A program made the position numbers and the translations under genes. DNA of 6,297 bases, from contig JAYWEL010000002.1 of the NCBI GenBank assembly GCA_043779285.1, positions 1 to 6,297 on the forward strand. Direction: 5' to 3'. Of this stretch, positions 1 to 5,854 are shown one piece after another; position 1 is the first letter of the stretch, and each line of letters opens with the position of its first letter. The DNA is from MGR-bin208 sp043779285. Lineage in GTDB: Bacteria > Bacteroidota > Bacteroidia > Chitinophagales > Chitinophagaceae. The notes beneath the pieces were generated by a model. That model was not told the origin of the DNA and made no database searches. It saw nothing but the letters and a program-made list of their open reading frames with translations.

Positions 1-248
1 TTTTTTTGATCACCATCACAATACACCGAAAAAATTTGTACATCCAATCCGCCTTTTTTCCAACGGGCCAAATCAGTATGTGTTTTTCCCGTGAGGTCCT
101 GGTCAAATACAATACCAATATCTGCTGCTTGCATCAGAATATCATTGTGTGTATCTACTACGATTGCTTTGCGATGAATTTTTTGATAGGATTGTGCACA
201 GATCTGTTGTGTAAAAAAAATACCAATGAATAATAATTTTATTTGCAT
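1..248 (-). CDS. Secreted peptidase M19 (renal/membrane dipeptidase family), N-terminal part, cut by the window edge
   Basis: Reading the minus strand from the ATG at 248-246 gives 82 codons with no stop before the edge, so the C-terminal part lies outside the window. Residues 1-19 form a signal peptide (basic Lys4, a hydrophobic LLFIGIFF core, then CAQ), with no good lipobox. The mature start reads IVVDTHNDIL; His34 and Asp36 form the HxD pair that in M19 dipeptidases binds one of the two active-site zinc ions. The segment KTHTDLARWKKGGLDVQIFSV (from residue 55) is the conserved block following the first strand of the M19 TIM barrel. Family members hydrolyse dipeptides, often with broad specificity including D-amino acids at the C-terminal position; the signal peptide implies export to the periplasm or cell surface. 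No Shine-Dalgarno is visible, as is usual in Bacteroidota. Family assignment is strong; the substrate is unknown, and the remaining zinc ligands cannot be seen. Confidence 0.92.
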   Translation of the reverse strand, partial: MQIKLLFIGIFFTQQICAQSYQKIHRKAIVVDTHNDILMQAADIGIVFDQDLTGKTHTDLARWKKGGLDVQIFSVYCDGDQK

Positions 249-422
249 GTTGAATTTGATCTTTATTATTAAAAAATTGAAATAGCATTTAAATCCTTTG
301 GGAGAATGTCATTTATTCCAACGGTTTATTACTACAATTAAATATAGAATTTAATGTTGTGGAAAAGGAGATAATTATTTCCATGGTAAATCAAAAATCG
401 GAAGACTTTATGCACCAATATT

Positions 423-1106
423 TTATTCCATTCTTTTTTGTAAAGTCCATACACTAATCTTCTTTCTTGTGTAAAAATCTAATTTCTTATATAAACCGAT
501 TGCACCGGTATTCGATTCTGCTACATGCAGAAAGGCTATTTTGTTTTGCGAAATAATTTTATTTACAGTATGAGTCACCAATTGTTTTGCGTATCCCTTG
601 CCCGTATGATCCGGGTGTGTAATAACCGCACTAACTTCAATGCAATCATTCATCTGCATCCGTTCACCGGTAATTGCAACCAATTGATTGTGCTTGTAAA
701 TGCCAAAATAATTACCCAACGATGCAGTTTTCTTTTTAAAGTATTCGGGATAAACCAGTTTAACCAAAGCAAGCAAATCATCTAGATGCTCCTCTTTTAA
801 TTCTACGATTTCATCCTGAACATTGTAATCTATTTTTTCACGGATGATCATTTGCAAACAGATCAATTCATTCTTCAATATCACTTTATCAGAGATCGTT
901 GGTTTTTGCCCTATAATAAAAAAATTGCCAGTTAGTTGAGCATATTCATCAATAGGTTCTGCAATATTTTCAGGGTTAATAAATCCTCCAAAAGGACAAT
1001 AATCGGGATGATAGAATTTAATATGGTCATAAACCATAGCAAAAGCCTGATGAGTCTCTGTTAATGAATGCCAAACCGGGTTGTCTAATTTTTCGTCAAT
1101 TGACAT
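423..1106 (-). CDS. GNAT family N-acetyltransferase (FR47-like)
   Basis: This is a complete 227-residue protein starting at ATG and ending with TAA. The C-terminal half (about 98-222) is a GNAT fold. Acetyl-CoA binding motif A is IEVSAVITHPDHTGKGYAKQL (156-176), with the pyrophosphate loop H-T-G-K-G-Y-A at 167-173. Motif B is LHVAESNTGAIGLYKKLDF (193-211), with the typical N-x-x-A-I-x-L-Y-x-K-L-x-F pattern. Residues 1-95 form an extra N-terminal domain containing LDNPVWHSLTETHQ and KFYHPDYCPFGGF, which I associate with a Bacteroidota GNAT subgroup; it may shape acceptor binding. The enzyme should transfer acetyl from acetyl-CoA to an amine in the cytoplasm, acceptor unknown. It lies 62 bp downstream of the membrane-protein gene at 1169-1921 on the same strand, so co-transcription is possible but unproven. 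No Shine-Dalgarno is present. Confidence is high for the family, low for the substrate. Confidence 0.93.
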   Translation of the reverse strand: MSIDEKLDNPVWHSLTETHQAFAMVYDHIKFYHPDYCPFGGFINPENIAEPIDEYAQLTGNFFIIGQKPTISDKVILKNELICLQMIIREKIDYNVQDEIVELKEEHLDDLLALVKLVYPEYFKKKTASLGNYFGIYKHNQLVAITGERMQMNDCIEVSAVITHPDHTGKGYAKQLVTHTVNKIISQNKIAFLHVAESNTGAIGLYKKLDFYTRKKISVWTLQKRME

Positions 1107-1124
1107 GAAATGAGTATTAACTGA

Positions 1125-1132
1125 AAAATCTA
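1125..1132 (-). promoter_or_regulatory. Candidate -7 element upstream of the GNAT gene
   Basis: On the minus strand the octamer TAGATTTT matches 7 of 8 positions of the Bacteroidota -7 consensus TAnnTTTG and lies 18 bases before the ATG at 1106. No convincing TTG-type -33 box is found at the usual spacing, only a T-rich GTTTTT near 1146-1151, so this is a weak, AT-composition-prone match. Confidence 0.22.
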
Positions 1133-1168
1133 TTGTAGTAAAATAAAAACGTTATTTGATTGCACAAA

Positions 1169-1921
1169 TTAATTAATAGTTTTTATCGTAATTTTTTTCT
1201 TTCTTAAATCCATAAACCAATAAGGAAGATACACTACTGCAAATAAAATGAATGCAGCCAAATCCGCTACTAGTAAATACCAGGGCCATGGGCCTAAATA
1301 GTTGAATAAGGATTTCACGGCCGGTTTCGAATTTAGAAAAGCATAGTTTGAATTCAAATAGTAATTTAGTATGCCAATAAAAAGCAACATTAAATTAATT
1401 GCAAGAAAGGATTTTAGGATGGAAGAAGCCCGGGGTCTGAACTCATAAACATAAGCAGCATAAACAATACATACCACAGGCCCTGCATGAACAATCCAAT
1501 AACGCCAATACCAGTAATGCGGAAAATTTGCCTGAATATCGGGAGTAATAATAGCCTGCATGGTGCCTGCCAATATCCAAAAATAAAATATACGAAACCA
1601 GCTTTCATTTTTTCTCCACATGACCATGAGCAAAAATATATTTGCGAAATGACATGCCTGAAGGGGCAGATCGTTTTTCAGAATAAATGTGCCGCTAGAA
1701 ATAAGGAGCAAATACCAAAAAATAAAATTGGCTAAAACGAACGCCCCTAATATGGTACCCAGCAAATGCTGATGTGTAATTGTCAAATGTTTTTTTGCGA
1801 AATAGGGCAGTAGGGTACAAAACAAAAGCATTACCATTACCGCTACCAAGTGAGAAATGTCAAACTGACGGAAGGGGGTAAACTCAGTTAAATATTGATT
1901 CAGAAACTCAGTGAACTGCAA
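1169..1921 (-). CDS. YwaF/TMEM164 family (TIGR02206-type) seven-helix integral membrane protein
   Basis: This is a 250-residue, strongly hydrophobic protein with about seven membrane segments, near residues 24-41, 51-73, 86-102, 108-126, 138-160, 168-188 and 210-236. Family landmarks are visible in order: LPLQACHFANIF (85-96), ITPDIQANFPHYWYWRYWIVHAGP (125-148), the NYAFLNSKP block (192-200) and NYLGPWPWYLL (207-217), a hallmark of the YwaF/TMEM164 family. Cys90 and His145 sit where the animal relative TMEM164 is reported to have the Cys/His pair of a phospholipid acyltransferase. The bacterial members remain uncharacterised, so an acyltransferase role is inference only. The start codon is TTG: an in-frame TGA lies 11 codons upstream with no ATG between, and the next in-frame ATG (codon 29) would remove part of helix 1. 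No Shine-Dalgarno is visible. It is preceded by a 22-bp element shared with the operon at 3018-3227. Confidence 0.85.
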   Translation of the reverse strand: MQFTEFLNQYLTEFTPFRQFDISHLVAVMVMLLFCTLLPYFAKKHLTITHQHLLGTILGAFVLANFIFWYLLLISSGTFILKNDLPLQACHFANIFLLMVMWRKNESWFRIFYFWILAGTMQAIITPDIQANFPHYWYWRYWIVHAGPVVCIVYAAYVYEFRPRASSILKSFLAINLMLLFIGILNYYLNSNYAFLNSKPAVKSLFNYLGPWPWYLLVADLAAFILFAVVYLPYWFMDLRKKKITIKTIN

Positions 1922-1945
1922 AGAATTAAATTGATGAGTTAATAA

Positions 1946-1967
1946 AATATTTCAAACAATGAATATA
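1946..1967 (-). repeat. Leader repeat copy A, upstream of the YwaF/TMEM164-like gene
   Basis: This 22-bp stretch is identical at 21 of 22 positions to 3257-3278, the one difference being C versus T at 1953. On the minus (coding) strand it begins TATATTCATTGTTT and ends AAATATT. It ends 24 bases before the TTG start at 1921. Weaker similarity continues on both sides: CAAAA upstream in both copies, and TTA..TCATCAA followed by TTTAA downstream. Its position fits a promoter or operator. TATATTCA matches 6 of 8 of the Bacteroidota -7 consensus, which is not decisive in AT-rich DNA. Confidence 0.55.
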
Positions 1968-2046
1968 AGGTTTTGCATTAAATCAAAATTATCATCAGCA
2001 ATTTTAATTAAGCATTCATGGTTTTGCGGTTGTTTATTCGTTTGTG

Positions 2047-3018
2047 TTAAACTTTATCATTAAAAGTAATAACTACATTCCCAATTTTTTGCCCGGTTTC
2101 CACATACTTGTACGCATCAACAATTTGCTGTAATCTATATCGTCTATCAATAACTGGTTTGTACTTCCCAGCTTCCGCCATTTCTTTTAAGTAAATGACA
2201 TCTACTTTTGTAATTGAAGGAATAGGGAAAAGAAGTTTTTTGCCACCGAACAGGGGCGTTAGTAAAGCCAAAAAAGGGTTTTGCGACATATAACCCAACT
2301 CTGTTGAAATATAGATTCCCTTTTGTTTGAGCAAGGATTTGCATTTGCCAAACGAGCTTTTGCCAACTGCATCGAAGACCAAATCAAAAGTCTTATGGAG
2401 TTTTGTAAAGTCCTGTTTGCTGTAATCAATGACTTCGTCTGCGCCTAAAGATTTTACTAATTCTATATGAGCTGTATTGCAAACGGCTGTAACTTCTGCG
2501 CCCAGGTTTTTTATAAGTTGCACGGCTGCTGAACCAATTGCCCCTGTAGCTCCATTTATTAATATGGATTGTCCTTTTTTAATTTTTGCTGCTCTGATAT
2601 CGCACAATGCATAGTGTCCGCCTTCGGTTAAAGGAGCAGCTTCTTCGTAAGTAAAATCAGCAGGCATAGTGGTTATGGATTCATTTTCTGCCATCGTCAT
2701 ATACTCCGCATGGGCACCAAAAGTTTTGTCATTATAACCAAATACCCGATCACCAATTTTAAATGAGGTTACATTTTTTCCCAGTGCTTCAATTTCTCCG
2801 GCAAATTCGTTTCCGAGTATTTGATTTTTAGGTCTGAGTAGACCACTGAAAAAACGGACAATGAAATACGCTGCACTCCTGAATCCGCAATCAGTTCTAT
2901 TTACAGTTGTTGCATGCACTTTAATTAATACTTCATGATCTCCCGGTATCGGTTTTGGTAAATCGATAACCTTAACAACTTGCGGCGGACCGTAATTTGT
3001 ATAAATCGCAGCTTTCAT
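2047..3018 (-). CDS. Zinc-independent MDR-superfamily NAD(P)-dependent oxidoreductase (quinone oxidoreductase-like)
   Basis: The protein has 323 residues from the chosen ATG at 3018-3016. A further in-frame ATG at 3030-3028 would add MEFL, but the inner start gives the usual MKAAIYTNYG opening and forms a TAATG junction with the stop of the upstream gene. Residues 1-120 are the GroES-like catalytic domain (HEVLIKVHATTVNRTDCGFRS; ILGNEFAGEIEALG; FKIGDRVFGY). Residues about 120-255 are the Rossmann domain, with the cofactor loop NGATGAIGSAAVQL at 155-168 carrying the AxxGxxG pattern of NADPH-preferring quinone oxidoreductases. The Cys ligands of structural zinc seen in true alcohol dehydrogenases are absent. 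The C-terminus, KYVETGQKIGNVVITF, is typical of the family. It should reduce a quinone, enone or aldehyde in the cytoplasm; the substrate cannot be read from sequence. It is translationally coupled to the small membrane protein. Confidence 0.93.
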   Translation of the reverse strand: MKAAIYTNYGPPQVVKVIDLPKPIPGDHEVLIKVHATTVNRTDCGFRSAAYFIVRFFSGLLRPKNQILGNEFAGEIEALGKNVTSFKIGDRVFGYNDKTFGAHAEYMTMAENESITTMPADFTYEEAAPLTEGGHYALCDIRAAKIKKGQSILINGATGAIGSAAVQLIKNLGAEVTAVCNTAHIELVKSLGADEVIDYSKQDFTKLHKTFDLVFDAVGKSSFGKCKSLLKQKGIYISTELGYMSQNPFLALLTPLFGGKKLLFPIPSITKVDVIYLKEMAEAGKYKPVIDRRYRLQQIVDAYKYVETGQKIGNVVITFNDKV

Positions 3019-3227
3019 TAAAAATTCCATTTCAACAAATTGTCAGCAATCAGAATCAGAACGCAAACAATCCCTGCATAACCAATCAGGTTATAAAAAG
3101 TGGCAGATTTATTGGCGATCTTTTTATCTTCTTTCTTTTTGATTTGAATATTCGCAAAAACAAGAGTTATTGTTAAGAATAACAGTAGTGAGATTAAAAA
3201 TTTTAAATTAGATGGCTCTGTAATCAT
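3018..3227 (-). CDS. Small two-helix membrane protein of unknown function
   Basis: The 69-residue ORF starts at ATG and ends with a TAA whose last base is the first base of the next gene's ATG (TAATG), a typical translational-coupling arrangement. Two hydrophobic segments, about residues 9-27 (FLISLLLFLTITLVFANIQ) and 46-65 (LIGYAGIVCVLILIADNLL), flank a very basic loop, KKKEDKKIANK (30-40). By the positive-inside rule the loop should be cytoplasmic, with both ends outside; this is inference. I recognise no family. Coupling to the MDR oxidoreductase suggests a joint role, for example as a membrane anchor or partner, but nothing in the sequence proves it. A diverged copy of the 22-bp leader repeat lies 29 bases upstream of the start. 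It could be a chance ORF, but the exact junction and the plausible two-helix topology argue that it is real. Confidence 0.75.
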   Translation of the reverse strand: MITEPSNLKFLISLLLFLTITLVFANIQIKKKEDKKIANKSATFYNLIGYAGIVCVLILIADNLLKWNF

Positions 3228-3256
3228 TTTATTTAAAGTTGATGATAACCGTCATT

Positions 3257-3278
3257 AATATTTTAAACAATGAATATA
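3257..3278 (-). repeat. Leader repeat copy B, upstream of the small-membrane-protein/MDR operon
   Basis: This is the partner of 1946-1967, with 21 of 22 identical bases. On the minus strand it starts TATATTCATTGTTT, with its near edge 29 bases before the ATG at 3227. It lies inside the 81-bp gap downstream of the radical SAM gene, so it is the natural place for a separate promoter for the small-membrane-protein/MDR operon. Confidence 0.55.
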
Positions 3279-3308
3279 TGAATTTTGTTTGATGTAGTTT
3301 TTCGAAAT

Positions 3309-5504
3309 TTACAGATGCAAAAGACCTGCTTTATAAAGTGTATTAACCGGTTTATTATCCCAAAATAATTCAAAGTCTGTCATGCCGGCAGCCTCGTAAT
3401 CGGTTTTTACCTGTTGAAGTGTAAGTGGTACCGGATTGTTAACGCTTAGCTTGGGCAACTGGTTAACCAGCCATGTACCTTTTTCTTGATCTACCGTTAT
3501 TGAGTAGATGGATTTTTTAGTCTGAAAAGTTAAGGTCATTACTTCCCAACGATTTCCTTTTTTCGATTTAGTTATCGATTCGATTTTTGGGTTTTTACCA
3601 AGCCAAACTAACTTACTGTTTGCCGTACTTACTAATTCAGGTTCCTCGATGGCTTGTAAAATATAGTCTGCATCAATGCTTGTCTTGGGGGTTTTAAAAT
3701 TAAACCATTTGTTTAAAGGGAAATCAAAACAGGTACCATGCATATAATTCAGCAACGATTTTTTCAATCCAAAACCGAATTTTTCATGATCGGCACCCGT
3801 TGGATCAATATGTGCAATATCATTATTGGCAAAACTCCCAACAACTTCGGATACTTTTTTTACTTTATATTTTTTAGGTTGCATACCTACCGGGCTATGA
3901 GCTGTCATAGTAAATAGGTGCCAGAAAGCCGATTGCAAAATGCCGGCTTCAAAAAGCTGACGCACCATCTCTAAAGAATCGATGGTTTCTTGTTCGGTTT
4001 GTGTAGGGAAGCCATACATCAGGTATGCATGTACCATGATGCCGGCCTCGGTAAAATGTTTGTTCACCCTAGCAACCTGTGCTACGGTAATGCCTTTTTC
4101 TATCAATTGCAATAATCGGTCCGATGCTACTTCCAAACCACCACTGATGGCAATACAACCCGAAGCTTTTAAAAGCAAACATAGATCACGGGTAAAACTT
4201 TTCTCGAAACGAACATTGGCCCACCAACTTATTACCAACTTTCGTCGGATGATTTCCATGGCCAATGATCTCATCAATGCTGGTGGTGCGGCTTCATCTA
4301 CAAAGTGAAATCCGTTTTGCCCCGTTTGTGTAATCATTTCTTCCATCCGGTCACAAAGAAGAGATGCAGTTAATGGTTCGTAATTTTTTATATAGTCCAG
4401 GGAAATATCACAGAAAGTGCACTTGCCCCAATAACAACCATGCGCCATCGTGAGTTTATTCCACCGGCCATCACTCCAAAGACTGTGCATGGGGTTAATG
4501 ACTTCGATGGCTGATATATATTTATCCAGAAAAAAATCGCTGTAATCGGGAGTTCCAACCTGTCCTTGTTTATAATCAGTGCAGGAGCTGTTGTTGATAT
4601 ATGTTACCGAACTATTCACCAAAGTAAAGGTTCGTTTTAACTCCGTTATAGATATTTTTCCATCCAGGTAATCAATAAGTATTTCAATTGGTGCCTCACC
4701 ATCATCGAGTGTAATGAAGTCAAAAAACTCAAACACACGGGTATCGCTTAATGACCGCAATTCGGTATTTGCAAAGCCTCCACCCATTACTACTTTTATA
4801 TGGGGATATTTTTTTTTAATCCATTGTCCACAACGTAATGAAGTATATAAATTTCCTGGGAAAGGTACAGAGATAGCTACCAGACTAGGTTTTATGGCTT
4901 CCATTTTTTTTTGCAACAGTTCAATCAATATCTTATCCAAATACGTATAGACCTGTTGCAGAGAAGTATATAATTCATCAAAACTATTTGCCGAGCGACC
5001 AAGTTTTTCGGCATACCGACTAAATCCAAAATGTTCATCCACTGCTTCTTTCACCAGGTCGCCCAGATCTTCTAGATACATCGTGGCAAGATGCTTGGCC
5101 ATATCTTGTATTCCCATACTGCCAAAAGCCCATTTCAAATCATCGAGTTGAGCAAACCGTTCTGCCTCGGGTAAAAAATCCCTTTTGCTGATCAGGTTTG
5201 CCAATGTTGGTCGCTTGCCTTGTAAAAAAAGCATCACTTCATCTATGGTATTGATATAGTCTTCCTGCAATGCAATGATTCTTTCGGCATTGGCGGAATG
5301 CGTTTTTTTCTGTGTTTCTATATCGGCAAACAATTGCTGCAAACCTGTTTTACAAAAAAGTGCAATCGTCACTTCAATTCCCAGGTCGGCCTGATGACTG
5401 CTGATGTTTTTTGTATTTAAAAAACCTTTCAGGTAGGCCGTAGCAGGGTAGGGCGTATTAAGCTGTGTAAAAGGAGGTGTAAATAAAAAAACAGGTGCTG
5501 TCAA
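3309..5504 (-). CDS. B12-binding-domain-type radical SAM protein, function unknown
   Basis: The protein has 731 residues. The N-terminus (PVFLFTPPFTQLNTPYPATAYLKGFL, 4-29) and the block KPSLVAISVPFPGNLYTSL to GGGFANTEL with a following LDDGEAPIEILIDYL (205-280) match the two halves of a B12-binding-like Rossmann domain, separated by a helical insert of about 150 residues. No DxHxxG cobalamin motif is seen, so B12 binding is doubtful. The radical SAM barrel (about 345-540) holds the cluster motif HGCYWGKCTFC, with Cys357, Cys362 and Cys365, that is CX4CX2C rather than the usual CX3CX2C. Further barrel landmarks are FHFVDEAAPP (399-408), ISGGLEVASDRLL (453-465) and LMYGFPTQTEQET (495-507). Residues about 580-731 are an accessory domain I cannot name. 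It should cleave SAM to a 5'-deoxyadenosyl radical in the cytoplasm; the substrate is unknown. The start is TTG: an in-frame TAA lies 11 codons upstream with no ATG between. The gene is divergent from the PKD gene. Confidence 0.88.
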   Translation of the reverse strand: MTAPVFLFTPPFTQLNTPYPATAYLKGFLNTKNISSHQADLGIEVTIALFCKTGLQQLFADIETQKKTHSANAERIIALQEDYINTIDEVMLFLQGKRPTLANLISKRDFLPEAERFAQLDDLKWAFGSMGIQDMAKHLATMYLEDLGDLVKEAVDEHFGFSRYAEKLGRSANSFDELYTSLQQVYTYLDKILIELLQKKMEAIKPSLVAISVPFPGNLYTSLRCGQWIKKKYPHIKVVMGGGFANTELRSLSDTRVFEFFDFITLDDGEAPIEILIDYLDGKISITELKRTFTLVNSSVTYINNSSCTDYKQGQVGTPDYSDFFLDKYISAIEVINPMHSLWSDGRWNKLTMAHGCYWGKCTFCDISLDYIKNYEPLTASLLCDRMEEMITQTGQNGFHFVDEAAPPALMRSLAMEIIRRKLVISWWANVRFEKSFTRDLCLLLKASGCIAISGGLEVASDRLLQLIEKGITVAQVARVNKHFTEAGIMVHAYLMYGFPTQTEQETIDSLEMVRQLFEAGILQSAFWHLFTMTAHSPVGMQPKKYKVKKVSEVVGSFANNDIAHIDPTGADHEKFGFGLKKSLLNYMHGTCFDFPLNKWFNFKTPKTSIDADYILQAIEEPELVSTANSKLVWLGKNPKIESITKSKKGNRWEVMTLTFQTKKSIYSITVDQEKGTWLVNQLPKLSVNNPVPLTLQQVKTDYEAAGMTDFELFWDNKPVNTLYKAGLLHL

Positions 5505-5553
5505 TTGGGTAAATTTATCTGGTAAAAATATTCTTTAAAAATTAAATGGTTAT

Positions 5554-5668
5554 TTGGTGTTTTCACTAACATTTTTCATTTGTAAACCTTTAGCAGAATT
5601 ACGAATAATTGAGTTTAGTTTTTAGGACGAGTCATGTTGAAAAAGTAGGTTGTTGGTGAAAACACCAA
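5554..5668. repeat. Long inverted repeat (18-bp arms, 79-bp spacer) in the divergent intergenic region
   Basis: The left arm 5554-5571 (TTGGTGTTTTCACTAACA) is the reverse complement of the right arm 5651-5668 (TGTTGGTGAAAACACCAA) at 17 of 18 positions; the exception, T5567 with G5655, is a G-U wobble in a plus-strand transcript. The right arm overlaps a second, shorter hairpin (5650-5671), so the two pairings are mutually exclusive. The repeat spans most of the leader of the radical SAM gene and could be a regulatory RNA structure, a protein-binding site pair or the remnant of a small inverted-repeat element. There are no target-site duplications that I can see. Confidence 0.6.
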
Positions 5669-5671
5669 CAA
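5650..5671. other. Perfect 9-bp stem-loop with a 4-base loop
   Basis: TTGTTGGTG (5650-5658) pairs perfectly with CACCAACAA (5663-5671) around the loop AAAA. In a minus-strand transcript the stem is followed by CCTAC and then five T residues (5644-5640). This resembles a weak intrinsic terminator or attenuator ahead of the radical SAM gene. On the plus strand no T-run follows. A role in regulation is inference. Confidence 0.5.
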
Positions 5672-5713
5672 TGGAACAACCCAACAATGGAACAACCCAA
5701 TAATGGAACAACC
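5666..5713. repeat. Tandem repeat, three 16-bp units
   Basis: The unit CAACAATGGAACAACC occurs at 5666-5681 and 5682-5697 without change and at 5698-5713 with one C-to-T change (CAATAATGG). The 16-bp period is not a multiple of three, so the ATG inside each unit falls in a different frame on the plus strand. Each AACAACC is also complementary to GGTTGTT at 5648-5654. The first unit overlaps the hairpin at 5650-5671. It may be a set of iterated protein-binding sites or simple replication slippage. Confidence 0.8.
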
Positions 5714-5786
5714 GGGGTTTTCTATCAACTCCAACTCTTGATTAGGGAATCATAAATAATTATTAATTTTTTTTAAACCTCAAAAC

Positions 5787-5792
5787 AAAAGG
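5787..5792 (+). promoter_or_regulatory. Shine-Dalgarno-like AAAAGG bearing on the start choice of the PKD gene
   Basis: AAAAGG lies 8 bases before the ATG at 5801-5803, which is in frame with the PKD protein and 18 codons upstream of the preferred ATG at 5855. The preferred start has no such motif. Bacteroidota often do without Shine-Dalgarno pairing, so the site does not settle the start but makes the longer form possible. Confidence 0.3.
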
Positions 5793-5854
5793 TTGGTCAT
5801 ATGTCGGTATATGAAACAAATAAAAATTTCAAATCCCAAAAAATCTACCCTTTT

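Larger units (their letters stand above)
5505..5854. other. Divergent intergenic region between the radical SAM and PKD genes
   Basis: This 350-bp stretch has no convincing gene. It must hold the outward promoters of both flanking genes. It contains the inverted repeat at 5554-5668, the hairpin at 5650-5671 and the tandem repeat at 5666-5713. A possible plus-strand promoter is TTG at 5738-5740 with TAATTTTT at 5764-5771 (7 of 8 to TAnnTTTG, spacing 23). This is weak because the region around 5751-5775 is almost pure A/T. Short ORFs starting in the tandem repeat are 10-23 codons long and show no protein-like features. Confidence 0.6.

Noticed and set aside
6..233. Plus-strand 75-codon ORF at the left edge
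   Set aside because: It is antisense to the M19 peptidase, whose signal peptide and HxD motif are clear on the minus strand.
383..457. A 24-codon plus-strand ORF (MVNQKSEDF...) preceded by AAAAGGAG
   Set aside because: The Shine-Dalgarno-like sequence is about 14 bases from the ATG, the ORF overlaps the 3' end of the GNAT gene antisense, and the peptide has no recognisable features.
1154..1169. Possible minus-strand terminator: ATTTG/CAAAT stem followed by a T-rich run, after the YwaF/TMEM164-like gene
   Set aside because: The stem has only five base pairs with one G-C and overlaps the stop codon; such a hairpin is expected by chance in AT-rich DNA.
1985..2005. AAAATT/AATTTT hairpin downstream of the MDR gene as a terminator
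   Set aside because: The stem is entirely A-T, only six pairs, with a nine-base loop and no clean T-run after it.
2028..2030. A search for a frameshift or pseudogene at the YwaF-like and radical SAM genes, prompted by both starting with TTG
   Set aside because: In both cases an in-frame stop lies 11 codons upstream, and the conserved N-terminal features begin soon after the TTG, so both genes look intact and simply use TTG.
3982..4308. Plus-strand 108-codon ORF inside the radical SAM gene
   Set aside because: It lies antisense to the conserved radical SAM barrel and its translation shows no domain or membrane pattern.
5671..5757. Short plus-strand ORFs beginning at each ATG of the tandem repeat, considered as a leader peptide or RiPP precursor for the radical SAM enzyme
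   Set aside because: The three ORFs are 10-23 codons in different frames, lack ribosome-binding sites, and share no leader/core pattern; nothing links them to the enzyme beyond proximity.
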